A stretch of DNA of 64,000 nt from assembly GCF_002797855.1 (NCBI RefSeq), contig NZ_PGFB01000003.1:62001-126000 (forward strand), given 5' to 3'. This DNA is from Compostimonas suwonensis. Its GTDB lineage: Bacteria; Actinomycetota; Actinomycetes; Actinomycetales; Microbacteriaceae. Of the stretch, positions 45,745 through 53,915 are shown piece after piece; position 1 is the stretch's first letter; every line of letters begins with the position of its first letter. Below the pieces are notes generated by a model. It did not search any database. It saw nothing but the letters and a program-made list of their open reading frames with translations, and was not told where the DNA came from. Made by a program: the position numbers and the translations under genes.

Positions 45745-46059
45745 ATGAAGACCAGTTTCACTCGAGTCAGGACACTCATCGTGGACACAGGCGACATCCC
45801 GTACCGTGTGCCGTTCGGTGTGGATCGTTCGCGGCCGCCGCGCTATCTCCTGCGCAACGAGAGCGACGAGGAGCTGCGTGGCGTCTCGGCGATCGTGCTG
45901 GGCTCGGGTGCTCTGACGCCGCGGGGTCCCGCCATCCTGAAGCCGGGGGAGGCGCTGGTCGTCGAGGTGCGGGGGAGCGATCTCGCGGTCGACACCGTGC
46001 TCGTGGTGCGCTGGTTCCGGCCGTCGGGGGAGGAGTACCTGTGGCGGGTGAGCTTCTAG
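45745..46059 (+). CDS. hypothetical small beta-rich protein, 104 aa
   Basis: I do not recognise a family. The 104-residue product (starting MKTSFTRV at 45745) is rich in beta-strand patterns (Y-R-V-P-F-G-V, Y-L-L-R-N-E-S, A-L-V-V-E-V-R-G, V-L-V-V-R-W-F), which suggests a small immunoglobulin-like fold. There is no signal peptide. A GTG lies one codon upstream. The end is convergent with the XRE gene, and the two stop codons overlap within CTAG. Confidence 0.55.
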   Translation: MKTSFTRVRTLIVDTGDIPYRVPFGVDRSRPPRYLLRNESDEELRGVSAIVLGSGALTPRGPAILKPGEALVVEVRGSDLAVDTVLVVRWFRPSGEEYLWRVSF

Positions 46060-46367
46060 CCCGAGGCGCCGTCGCGCCGCCGTTGCTCTCGGATGAGGTC
46101 GGCCGCCGTGAGCTTGTGGGTTCGGTGGGGCACCATGTCGGAGGTGAGTCCCGCGACGAGGTCGCCGGGGTCGAGGTTGACGGCGATCGCCAGGTTCACG
46201 ATCGTCTGCAGGTTCGGGTTGGCCTGGCCGCGTTCGATCTTCCCGACGTTGGTCACGTGCATCTCGGCGAGGGCGGCGACGTCCTCCTGGCTGATCCCGA
46301 GTTTGAGTCGTTGAGCCCGGAGGCGTGAGCCGAGCACCTGGGCGGCTTCAGATTGTGGTTCTTGCAC
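46056..46367 (-). CDS. XRE-family helix-turn-helix regulator
   Basis: The protein of about 103 residues has one XRE (Cro/CI-type) helix-turn-helix: L-R-A-Q-R-L-K-L-G-I-S-Q-E-D-V-A-A-L-A, then V-T-N-V-G-K-I-E-R-G-Q-A-N-P-N-L-Q-T. The start is uncertain: I give the GTG at 46367 (VQEPQSEAAQ). The frame is open to a GTG at 46448, but that lies inside the downstream hairpin. It is convergent with the small protein at 45745. Target genes are unknown. Confidence 0.8.
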   Translation of the reverse strand: MQEPQSEAAQVLGSRLRAQRLKLGISQEDVAALAEMHVTNVGKIERGQANPNLQTIVNLAIAVNLDPGDLVAGLTSDMVPHRTHKLTAADLIREQRRRDGASG

Positions 46368-46439
46368 ACTCCATGAATACGTGTCCGACGTCTTCGAGAC
46401 CAGAGTGTCCGTGCCTCTAGTGTGACTTTCCTCCCCTGC

Positions 46440-46530
46440 CCCACTCACAACGACGGAGATTCTGCCCGAAAAGGGCCGGAAACGGCACTTTTCCCTCCGA
46501 AACGGCGGAATCTCCGTCGTTGTGAGTGGG
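46440..46530. terminator. long intergenic hairpin, family C copy 2
   Basis: Perfect 23-base arms lie at 46440-46462 and 46508-46530. The stem contains ACGACGGAGAT as at 16170. It lies between two divergently transcribed genes, upstream of both, where a terminator is not expected. Confidence 0.6.
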
Positions 46531-46601
46531 GCGAGAGGAAGCGGGGGCGTGTTACAGGGGTGTAAAGAGTTGAGCCGGAGAGGCGGCAGGGCTTGCGAGT
46601 A

Positions 46602-46624
46602 GTTAGTTCGTAAGCTTTACTAAC
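46602..46624. promoter_or_regulatory. putative ROK operator before the amino-sugar regulator
   Basis: Six-base arms GTTAGT (46602-46607) and ACTAAC (46619-46624) enclose a second near-palindrome GTAAGCTTTAC. The site ends five bases before the regulator's ATG. Self-control by the ROK protein is likely. Confidence 0.55.
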
Positions 46625-46628
46625 AAAC

Positions 46629-47915
46629 ATGACTGCACCGGAAGTGCGGCGCGGCCCTTCCATCGAGGCTCCCGCGCATCTGCCCCTCATCGCCTCATCG
46701 GCCGCCCCCGCTGCCCCCGGGGCCGCCGGCACCCCCTTCGCCTCGCGGATGGCGGCGAGCGGCGAGCAGAGCAGCCGCGTGCTCCGCCCCCGCTCCAAGG
46801 TGCTTCCCGAGCACGCCCGCAGCCACAACCGGGCCCTCGTGCTGCAGACCCTCTACCGCACGGGCCTGCTCAGCCGGGCCGATGTCGCCCGCGCCACCGG
46901 CCTCACCCGCGTCACCGTCTCCGACCTCGTCGCCGAGCTCATCGCCGAGGGCATCGTCGTCGAGCGGGGCCCGAGTGAAGACGTGCGCCCCGGCAAACCC
47001 GCGACGATGCTCGACATCGACCGCACCGCGTTCCACATCGTGGGGCTCGACCTCTCCCAGCACGCCGAGTTCTGGGGCGCCGTGCTCGACCTCGACGGCC
47101 GCATCATCTCCCGCGCCCAGGTCCCGCTCGCCAGCAGCACGGGCGAGGATGCCGTGGCCAAGGTCGTGGCCCTCGTCGAGACCCTGCTCGGCCAGACGAG
47201 CACCCCCGTGCTCGGCATCGGCGTCGGATCCCCCGGTGTCGTCGACCTCGCCGGCGTCGTTCTGAGCGCGCCCAACCTCGGCTGGGCCGGTCTCGAGCTG
47301 CAGGCCCTGCTCCACGATCGCTTCCGACTCCCCGTCATCGTGGGCAACGACGCCAACGCCGCCGTGCTCGCCGAGCACAGCTTCGGAGACGCCGACAGCG
47401 ACCTGATGCTCGTGAAGATCGGCCACGGCGTCGGCGCCGGCCTGCTCGTGAGCGGCACACCGCTCTTCGGCAGCCGCTTCGCCGCGGGCGAGATCGGCCA
47501 CGTCGTCGTCGGCACCGACGGCGGGGCCGCGTGCGTCTGCGGGAAGAGCGGATGCCTCGAGACCTGGCTCTCGACCCCCAACCTCGAGAGCGCGCTCGCG
47601 GCCGCCGAGCTCGCATCGACGGGGGCGGAGGATGCCGGCATCCGTCGTGACGCCGTGCTCCGCGAGGCCGGGCAGAGGCTCGGCATCGCGCTCGCGCCCA
47701 TCGTGGGCGCCCTGAACCTCTCGGAGATCGTTCTGAGCGGACCCGTCGCCTTGCTCGACGGGACCCTCTCGGAGTCGACCATCGAGACCCTCCGCCGTCG
47801 CACGATGGCGGAGTTCCACGGAGACCTCACCCTGCGTATGACATCGCAGGGTGACGACATCGTGCTGCGCGGGGCCGCCGTCCTGGTGCTCTCCGCGCGC
47901 CTCGGGGTGTCGTGA
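46629..47915 (+). CDS. ROK-family transcriptional regulator (NagC-like)
   Basis: The 428-residue protein has a long Ala/Pro-rich lead of about 60 residues, a winged helix (S-R-A-D-V-A-R-A-T-G-L-T-R-V-T-V-S-D-L), and a ROK domain with G-N-D-A-N and the complete zinc motif G-E-I-G-H-x8-G-x2-C-x-C-G-x2-G-C-L-E. It heads the amino-sugar locus and probably represses it until GlcNAc or GlcNAc-6-P appears. The start could also lie further in, as the lead is not conserved. Its intact zinc motif contrasts with the ROK regulator at 36951. Confidence 0.9.
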   Translation: MTAPEVRRGPSIEAPAHLPLIASSAAPAAPGAAGTPFASRMAASGEQSSRVLRPRSKVLPEHARSHNRALVLQTLYRTGLLSRADVARATGLTRVTVSDLVAELIAEGIVVERGPSEDVRPGKPATMLDIDRTAFHIVGLDLSQHAEFWGAVLDLDGRIISRAQVPLASSTGEDAVAKVVALVETLLGQTSTPVLGIGVGSPGVVDLAGVVLSAPNLGWAGLELQALLHDRFRLPVIVGNDANAAVLAEHSFGDADSDLMLVKIGHGVGAGLLVSGTPLFGSRFAAGEIGHVVVGTDGGAACVCGKSGCLETWLSTPNLESALAAAELASTGAEDAGIRRDAVLREAGQRLGIALAPIVGALNLSEIVLSGPVALLDGTLSESTIETLRRRTMAEFHGDLTLRMTSQGDDIVLRGAAVLVLSARLGVS

Positions 47916-48010
47916 CGGCTCCGACGAGAGAACACCAGCACGGAGAAAGAACCAGCACCGGAAAACCAGCAACACACCACCACGACATGGCCCGCAGCGC
48001 CCAGCTGCAG

Positions 48011-48028
48011 GCCATCGCCCTAGGAAAG
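48011..48028 (+). repeat. 18-base direct repeat, copy 1
   Basis: GCCATCGCCCTAGGAAAG lies 12 bases before the binding-protein start and supplies its ribosome site. An exact copy lies at 49448-49465 before the permease. Confidence 0.6.
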
Positions 48029-48039
48029 GAACATCACAG

Positions 48040-49308
48040 ATGAGGAAAATCGCATTCGCGGCGCTCGGCGTCGCGGCGGCGCTCACGCTCGCCGGTTGTG
48101 CGTCAGGCGGCTCGTCCGCCGACGGAGGCGACGAGAGCGCGGATATCCGTGTGTGGCTCGCGGGAACCGACACCCCCGACGAGGCGCGCGAATACCTGAA
48201 GACGACCTTCGAGGCCGACCACCCGGGTTCGACCCTCACGATCGAGGAGCAGTCCTGGACGGGGCTCGTCGACAAGCTCACGACGAACCTCTCCGGAAGC
48301 GACAGCCCCGACGTCGTCGAGGTCGGCAACACCCAGGCCGCCGCGTTCACCTCCTCGGGCGCCTTCCTCGACCTGACCGACGAGTACGAGGAGCTGGGCG
48401 GCGACGACCTGCTGCCGGGCTTCGTCGAGGCCGGGTCGTACGACGGCTCGTTCTTCGCGGCGCCCTACTACTCCGGCTCGCGCGTGGTCTTCTACAAGAA
48501 GGACCTGCTTGCGAACGCGGGGCTGTCGGTTCCCACCACCCTCGACGAGTACATCGCCAACGGCGAGGCGCTCGCGGCCGCGAACCCCGGCGTCTCGGGG
48601 GTCTACTTCCCGGGCCAGGACTGGTACAACGCCCTGCCCTACATCTGGGAGAACGGCGGCGAGATCGCCGTGCAGGACGGCGACACCTGGACCTCGAGCT
48701 TCTCGACGCCGGAGTCGATCGCCGGGCTCGAGCAGGTGCAGCAGGTCATGACGAAGGCCTCGGTCGCCCCGAAGGACGGCAACGAGACCGACGCGCAGGT
48801 TCCGTTCTGCGCCGGCCTCATCGCCAACGTCTCGGCGCCGAGCTGGCTCCAGGGCTCGATCCTGGCCCCGGCCGACTCCGACGCGCCCGGCTGCCCCGAG
48901 CAGGAGGACAACCTCGGCGTCTACGCCCTTCCGGGCAAGGACGGCGGGGCGGCGCAGGTCTTCGCCGGCGGCTCGAACATCGCCGTCGCCGCGAAGTCGG
49001 CTCACCCCGAGCTCGCGACCGACGCCCTCGCGATCATGCTGAGCGACGAGTACCAGACGATCCTCGGCGAGAACGGTCTCATCCCCGCGAAGCTCTCGCT
49101 CGCCGACACGATCGGAACCGACGAGGTCGCGAAGGTGCAGACGGCTGCTGCGGCGAATGCCAAGCTCACGCCGGCCTCTCCGAAATGGGCCGATGTCGAG
49201 GCATCCGGTCTTCTGCAGGACTTCTTCGTGCAGATCGCGCAGGGCGGCGACGTCGCGTCGCTCGCGAAAGACCTCGACACGAAGATCGACGCGATCCTCA
49301 ACGGCTGA
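48040..49308 (+). CDS. extracellular sugar-binding lipoprotein, amino-sugar importer
   Basis: The 422-residue protein has a lipoprotein signal with lipobox L-A-G-C and Cys20. It resembles NgcE/CUT1-type binding proteins (I-R-V-W-L-A-G-T, S-W-T-G-L-V-D-K-L, V-V-E-V-G-N-T-Q). The ATG at 48040 has AAAGGAA before it. With nagA, nagB and a GH3 downstream, the ligand is most likely GlcNAc, chitobiose or a muropeptide sugar. A hairpin follows the gene. Confidence 0.92.
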   Translation: MRKIAFAALGVAAALTLAGCASGGSSADGGDESADIRVWLAGTDTPDEAREYLKTTFEADHPGSTLTIEEQSWTGLVDKLTTNLSGSDSPDVVEVGNTQAAAFTSSGAFLDLTDEYEELGGDDLLPGFVEAGSYDGSFFAAPYYSGSRVVFYKKDLLANAGLSVPTTLDEYIANGEALAAANPGVSGVYFPGQDWYNALPYIWENGGEIAVQDGDTWTSSFSTPESIAGLEQVQQVMTKASVAPKDGNETDAQVPFCAGLIANVSAPSWLQGSILAPADSDAPGCPEQEDNLGVYALPGKDGGAAQVFAGGSNIAVAAKSAHPELATDALAIMLSDEYQTILGENGLIPAKLSLADTIGTDEVAKVQTAAAANAKLTPASPKWADVEASGLLQDFFVQIAQGGDVASLAKDLDTKIDAILNG

Positions 49309-49373
49309 CGCCTGATCGCCTGATCGGCTGACGCCCGTCCGGCTGACGCCTCGCGTCTCGACGGGACGGAGAA

Positions 49374-49407
49374 GGGTGGTGCTCACGTTGCAGCGTGAGC
49401 ACCACCC
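49374..49407 (+). terminator. hairpin between binding-protein and permease genes
   Basis: Perfect 14-base arms (49374-49387 and 49394-49407) surround the loop TTGCAG. The place is the same as the hairpin at 40820, so it probably lowers permease relative to binding-protein expression. Confidence 0.65.
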
Positions 49408-49447
49408 GCCCAGAGGCCGTCAGCGCTCGAAGCACCTTCGACCCAGT

Positions 49448-49465
49448 GCCATCGCCCTAGGAAAG
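49448..49465 (+). repeat. 18-base direct repeat, copy 2
   Basis: This is an exact copy of GCCATCGCCCTAGGAAAG from 48011-48028. Here it lies 40 bases before the permease start. Confidence 0.6.
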
Positions 49466-49505
49466 TGGCGTGTGCACATCCGCAATCTTATGGGAGCCCC
49501 CTCTT

Positions 49506-50504
49506 ATGTCTTCCCTCAACAGCACGGTGGATGCCGCCCCCAGCGGCATCGACGGTGAGAGGCTCGTGGCGCCGACGCCGACGCCGCCGCCGCAGGAGCA
49601 TCCCGGGCGCCGTCGCCGAGCCGGCCGGTTCACCCCCTACACGCTCCTGATCCCCGCCGTCGTCATCCTCGCGGTCGTCATCGGCTGGCCGCTCATCCAG
49701 CTCTTCGTGATGTCGTTCCAGGAGTTCGGCCGAGCGCAGGTCTTCGGCCAGCCCGCGCCCTTCATCGGCTTCGACAACTACGTGAAGGTGCTCACCGACC
49801 AGCAGTTCTGGAACGTGCTCGGCCGCAGCCTCGCGTTCTGCGCCGTCAACGTCGTGATCACGATGACCCTCGGCACACTCATCGCGTTGCTGATGACGAG
49901 GGTCAACCGCTTCTTCCGGCTGCTCGTCTCCGTGGGCCTCCTGCTGGCGTGGGCCATGCCGGCCCTCACCGCGACGATCGTCTGGGGCTGGATCTTCGAC
50001 ACCCAGTTCGGCGTCGCCAACTACATGCTGACCCACTGGTTCGGGCTCGACTTCGACCAGCACGCCTGGCTCATCGAGCCGCTCAGCTTCTTCTTCGTGG
50101 CGACGATCATCGTCGTCTGGGGCGCCGTGCCGTTCGTGACCCTCACGGTCTACGCGGGGCTCACCCAGGTCTCCGAGGAGGTGCTCGAAGCGGCGGCGCT
50201 CGACGGGGCGGGCGGCTTCCAGCGCTTCCGGCTCATCATCTTCCCGTATCTCAAGTCGATCTTCCTCGTCGTCACGATCCTGCAGGTGATCTGGGATCTG
50301 AGGGTCTTCACGCAGATCTTCGCGCTGCAGGGGATCGGCGGCATCAAGGAGCAGACCTCCACACTCGGCGTCTACATCTACCAGGTGTCGCTGGGCGCGG
50401 GGGAGTACGGCATCGGCGGGGCCATCGCCGTGATCACCGTCATCATCATGATGTCGATCTCGATCTACTACGTGCGCCAGACGATCAAGGAGGACGAGCT
50501 GTGA
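49506..50504 (+). CDS. carbohydrate ABC transporter permease (MalF type), amino-sugar importer
   Basis: The 332-residue permease has a Pro/Arg-rich cytoplasmic lead of about 45 residues, six membrane helices, and an EAA loop E-A-A-A-L-D-G-A-G near residue 228. The ATG at 49506 lies after GGGAG; a GTG at 49470 is possible. It overlaps the next permease by four bases (GTGA). Confidence 0.93.
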   Translation: MSSLNSTVDAAPSGIDGERLVAPTPTPPPQEHPGRRRRAGRFTPYTLLIPAVVILAVVIGWPLIQLFVMSFQEFGRAQVFGQPAPFIGFDNYVKVLTDQQFWNVLGRSLAFCAVNVVITMTLGTLIALLMTRVNRFFRLLVSVGLLLAWAMPALTATIVWGWIFDTQFGVANYMLTHWFGLDFDQHAWLIEPLSFFFVATIIVVWGAVPFVTLTVYAGLTQVSEEVLEAAALDGAGGFQRFRLIIFPYLKSIFLVVTILQVIWDLRVFTQIFALQGIGGIKEQTSTLGVYIYQVSLGAGEYGIGGAIAVITVIIMMSISIYYVRQTIKEDEL

Positions 50505-51343
50505 CCCGCCGTCGCATCAACTCCGTCGTGCTGAGCGTGGTGGCGGTCGTCGTCTTCGTGTGCTCGGTGTTCCCGGTGTACTGGATGGTGAGCTCCTCGT
50601 TCCAGCCGAACAACGAGATCCGCGGGCCCGAGGTGCACTTCTGGCCCGAGGACTTCACGCTCAGGAACTACGAGACCGTGCTCGTCGAGCCGTCGCGCTC
50701 GCCGTTCCTGCCGGCGCTCGGCAACTCGCTCACGGTCACGATCCTCACGATCGTCGTCGCGCTCGTCTTCGCCTTCCTCGCCTCGCTCGCGGTCACGCGG
50801 TTCCGCTTTAAGAGCCGCAAGCTCTTCATCCTCACCATTCTCATCGTGCAGATGATCCCGGCCGAGGCGATGATCGTCTCGACCTATCGCGTGCTCGACA
50901 GCTGGTCGCTGCTCAACACGATCGGCGGCCTCACCCTCGTCTACGTGGCGACGGTGCTGCCGTTCACGATCTGGACGCTGCGCGGCTTCGTCAACGGCAT
51001 CCCCGTCGACCTCGAGGAGGCCGGCATGATCGACGGGCTCTCGCGCTCGGGCGCCTTCTGGCGCATCACCTTCCCCCTGCTCGCGCCCGGTCTCGTCGCG
51101 ACGGGCGTCTTCGGCTTCATCCAGTCGTGGAACGAGTTCCTGCTCGCGCTCGTCGTCAACTCGCGGCCCGAGATGATGACGCTGCCGGTCTGGCTGCGCA
51201 CCTTCCAGGTCGCGACGGGAACGACGAACTGGGCGGCGATCATGGCCGGCTCGACGCTCATGGCGATCCCCGTGATCGTGTTCTTCCTCATCGTGCAGAG
51301 CCGGATGACGAGCGGGCTCGTGAGCGGGGCGGTGAAAGGATGA
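50501..51343 (+). CDS. carbohydrate ABC transporter permease (MalG type), amino-sugar importer
   Basis: The 280-residue permease has six membrane helices and the EAA loop E-E-A-G-M-I-D-G-L near residue 175. The end M-T-S-G-L-V-S-G-A-V-K-G is typical for MalG-type subunits. It starts with GTG overlapping the stop of its partner, and ends overlapping the GH3 gene (ATGA), so uptake and first breakdown are coupled. Confidence 0.94.
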   Translation: MTRRRINSVVLSVVAVVVFVCSVFPVYWMVSSSFQPNNEIRGPEVHFWPEDFTLRNYETVLVEPSRSPFLPALGNSLTVTILTIVVALVFAFLASLAVTRFRFKSRKLFILTILIVQMIPAEAMIVSTYRVLDSWSLLNTIGGLTLVYVATVLPFTIWTLRGFVNGIPVDLEEAGMIDGLSRSGAFWRITFPLLAPGLVATGVFGFIQSWNEFLLALVVNSRPEMMTLPVWLRTFQVATGTTNWAAIMAGSTLMAIPVIVFFLIVQSRMTSGLVSGAVKG

Positions 51344-52977
51344 GCGGGCACGATCGGCCGGCCGAGCTGCGCGCCGCCGTCGCGGGCACGCTCCTGCCCG
51401 GTTTCACCGGCACCGCGCTTCCCGACTGGCTCGCCCAGCGGCTGCGCGACGGTCTCGGCGGGGTCTGCCTCTTCGGCGTCAACATCGAGTCGCCGAGCCA
51501 GCTCGCTGCGCTCACGGCCTCGATCCTCGACGCGAACCCGGATGCCGTTCTCGCCATCGACGAGGAGGGCGGCGACGTGACCCGGCTCCACTACGACAAG
51601 GGTGCGCCCTTCCCCGGCAACGCCGTGCTGGGCCGCATCGACGACGAGGTGCGCACGGAATCCGTCGCGCGCCGGGTGGGCGTCGAGCTGCGCGCCGCCG
51701 GGTGCACGTTGACCTTCGCCCCGGATGCCGACATCAACTCCGATCCGCGCAATCCCGTCATCGGGGTGCGCAGCTTCGGCGACGACGCGGGCCTCGTCGC
51801 GCGGCACACGGCGGCCTGGACGCGGGGGCTGCAGTCTACGGGCGTCGCCGTGAGCGCGAAGCACTTCCCCGGCCATGGCGACACCGCGCACGACTCCCAC
51901 CTCGCGCTGCCCGTCGTCGACCGCTCGCTCGAGCAGCTGCGCGAACGCGAGCTCGTGCCCTTCGCCGCGGCCGTCGCGGCGGGAGCGCGCACCGTGATGA
52001 CGTCGCACATCCTGCTGCCGCGGATCGACCCGGGGAATCCGGCGACGTTCTCTCGCGGCATCCTGCAGGGGATCCTGCGCGAGGAGCTCGGCTTCGACGG
52101 GGTGATCGTGAGCGACGCCCTCGACATGGTGGGTGCAAGCGGTGAGATCGGCATGCCCGAGGCCGCGGTGCGCGCCCTCGCGGCGGGCTGCGAGCTGCTG
52201 TGCCTCGGCCTCGACAACACCCCCGAGCAGCTGCGGCGGATCGAGGACCACGTGCTCGACGCGATCGGCCAGGGCCGGCTGGACGCCTCGACCGTGCAGG
52301 ATGCCGCGGCTCATGTGCGCTCGCTGGCGCGCGAGCTCGCGGCGCAGCGGCAGAGCATTCCGATCGGGGAATACTCGGACGGCGACGCGTCGCATGTGCT
52401 GGGGGCGGGCCCTGCGGGGAACGACTTCGACGCGGTCGCGCTGAGCGACGCCTTCGAGACGAACGACGCCGCCCGGGCCTGGATCGCCTCGCCGCCCCGT
52501 GACGTCGTGGTCGTGCGCATCGACACGGTCGCGAGCATCGCCATCGGCGCGGTGCCCTGGGGCCCCTTCGCGGCGGCATCCGCTGCCGACGGCCCATGGT
52601 CTCCCGGACGGGTCGTCGGCTTCGCGGAGGGTATGCCGCTGAGCGCGCTCGCGATCGACCCGTCCACGGCCGTGATCGTCGTGGGCAGAGACATCCATCG
52701 CCATGCCTTCGTGTGCGAGGCGATCGACCTGCTGCGCGCCGGGGGACGAGCCGTTCTCGTGGTCGAGATGGGCTGGCCGTCGCCCGATCGCAGCTACGCC
52801 GACCTCGCGACCTTCGGGGCCTCGCGCCTCATCGGCGAGACGCTGCTCGCCGTGCTCGGCTCGGCGGAAGGCCCGCCCGGAGCACAGTCCACGACGGCAC
52901 AGCCCACGACCGCGCAGGCCACGACCGCACAGCCCACGACGGCACAGCCCACGACGGCACAGGGAGAAGCACGATGA
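51340..52977 (+). CDS. GH3 beta-N-acetylhexosaminidase (NagZ-like)
   Basis: The 545-residue protein has the NagZ-type GH3 barrel: D-E-E-G-G-D-V-T-R-L, the loop K-H-F-P-G-H-G-D-T holding His179, and the nucleophile Asp259 in S-D-A-L-D-M. It lacks a signal peptide and should cut beta-linked GlcNAc from imported chitobiose or muropeptides in the cytoplasm, possibly by phosphorolysis as reported for some actinobacterial relatives. A C-terminal domain follows, ending in five A-Q-x-T-T repeats from a 15-base tandem repeat. It overlaps the genes on both sides. Confidence 0.9.
   Translation: MSGHDRPAELRAAVAGTLLPGFTGTALPDWLAQRLRDGLGGVCLFGVNIESPSQLAALTASILDANPDAVLAIDEEGGDVTRLHYDKGAPFPGNAVLGRIDDEVRTESVARRVGVELRAAGCTLTFAPDADINSDPRNPVIGVRSFGDDAGLVARHTAAWTRGLQSTGVAVSAKHFPGHGDTAHDSHLALPVVDRSLEQLRERELVPFAAAVAAGARTVMTSHILLPRIDPGNPATFSRGILQGILREELGFDGVIVSDALDMVGASGEIGMPEAAVRALAAGCELLCLGLDNTPEQLRRIEDHVLDAIGQGRLDASTVQDAAAHVRSLARELAAQRQSIPIGEYSDGDASHVLGAGPAGNDFDAVALSDAFETNDAARAWIASPPRDVVVVRIDTVASIAIGAVPWGPFAAASAADGPWSPGRVVGFAEGMPLSALAIDPSTAVIVVGRDIHRHAFVCEAIDLLRAGGRAVLVVEMGWPSPDRSYADLATFGASRLIGETLLAVLGSAEGPPGAQSTTAQPTTAQATTAQPTTAQPTTAQGEAR
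52883..52957 (+). repeat. 15-base tandem repeat in the end of the GH3 gene
   Basis: Five units of the type CACAGCCCACGACGG run in frame and encode A-Q-(S/P/A)-T-T. Unit number can change without shifting the frame, so only tail length would vary. Confidence 0.8.
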
Positions 52978-53873
52978 GGCTCGGCATCGACATCGGCGGA
53001 ACGAAGACCGCGGCCGTCGCCATGGACGCGAACGGGCGGGTCACCGAGCAGATCCGCATGCCCACCGGCTGGGGCGGCGAGGCCGTCGTCGACACCGCCG
53101 TGCGGGCGGTGACCGAGCTCGCCGGCCTCACCGGCGTGAGCGCCCACCGCTTCGACTCGATCGGCATCGGCATCCCCGGGCAGGTGGAACGCACGACGGG
53201 CCGGGTCTCGCACGCCGTCAACCTCGGCGTCGACGATCTCGACCTGGGCGGCCGGCTCGCCGGGCGCCTCGGCATCGGCGTGCGCGTCGAGAACGACGTC
53301 AAGGCCGCGGCGCTCGGCGCCTATCATCTGCTCGCGCTCGACGGCTCGATGGCCTTCCTCAACGTGGGCACGGGACTCGCGGCCGGCATCGTCTTCGACG
53401 GCCGGCTCTGGCGGGGCGCGCGTGGAACGGCGGGCGAGGTCGGCCACATGACGGTCGATCCGAGCGGCATCGTGTGCGCCTGCGGGCAACGCGGATGCCT
53501 CGAGACCGTCGCCTCGGGCGCTGCGATCGCCCGCGACTGGCCCACCTCCGACCCCCTGCCCGTGCGGGCGCTCTTCGATGCGGCCGACACGGGCGACGGG
53601 CGTGCGATCGCCCTGCGCGACCGGATGTCGGACGGCCTCGCGATGGCCATCCGCAATCTCGTGCTCACCGTCGACGTCGACCGCGTGGTCATCGGCGGCG
53701 GCATCAGCGCCATGGGCTCCCGTCTGCTCGACGAGGTGCTGCGGGCGCTGCGGGCCTCCGCGCTCGACTCGCCGTTCATCGCCTCGCTCGAGCTCGGCTC
53801 GCGCGTGCAGCTCATGCCGCTCGGCTCCCCCGCCGCAGCCGTCGGGGCCGCGCTCGTCGGCGTCGGCGGCTGA
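52974..53873 (+). CDS. ROK-family sugar kinase, probably GlcNAc kinase
   Basis: The 299-residue kinase has the phosphate motif D-I-G-G-T-K at its start, E-N-D-V-K-A-A with the catalytic Asp, and the zinc motif G-H-M-x7-G-x2-C-x-C-G-x2-G-C-L-E. There is no DNA-binding domain. Its place between a hexosaminidase and nagB-nagA suggests that it phosphorylates GlcNAc; glucose or MurNAc are alternatives. The ATG overlaps the GH3 stop (ATGA). Confidence 0.85.
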   Translation: MRLGIDIGGTKTAAVAMDANGRVTEQIRMPTGWGGEAVVDTAVRAVTELAGLTGVSAHRFDSIGIGIPGQVERTTGRVSHAVNLGVDDLDLGGRLAGRLGIGVRVENDVKAAALGAYHLLALDGSMAFLNVGTGLAAGIVFDGRLWRGARGTAGEVGHMTVDPSGIVCACGQRGCLETVASGAAIARDWPTSDPLPVRALFDAADTGDGRAIALRDRMSDGLAMAIRNLVLTVDVDRVVIGGGISAMGSRLLDEVLRALRASALDSPFIASLELGSRVQLMPLGSPAAAVGAALVGVGG

Positions 53874-53900
53874 GCGGCGCCCCCATCGTCGTCACACAGT

Positions 53901-53906
53901 TAGGAT
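53901..53906 (+). promoter_or_regulatory. -10 element of nagB
   Basis: TAGGAT lies nine bases before the nagB ATG, which would give a transcript with almost no leader. Confidence 0.45.
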
Positions 53907-53915
53907 CATCGTTCC

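Noticed and set aside
45745-46367. Toxin-antitoxin pair of small protein and XRE regulator
   Set aside because: The genes are convergent, not in one operon, and the small protein has no toxin motif that I recognise.
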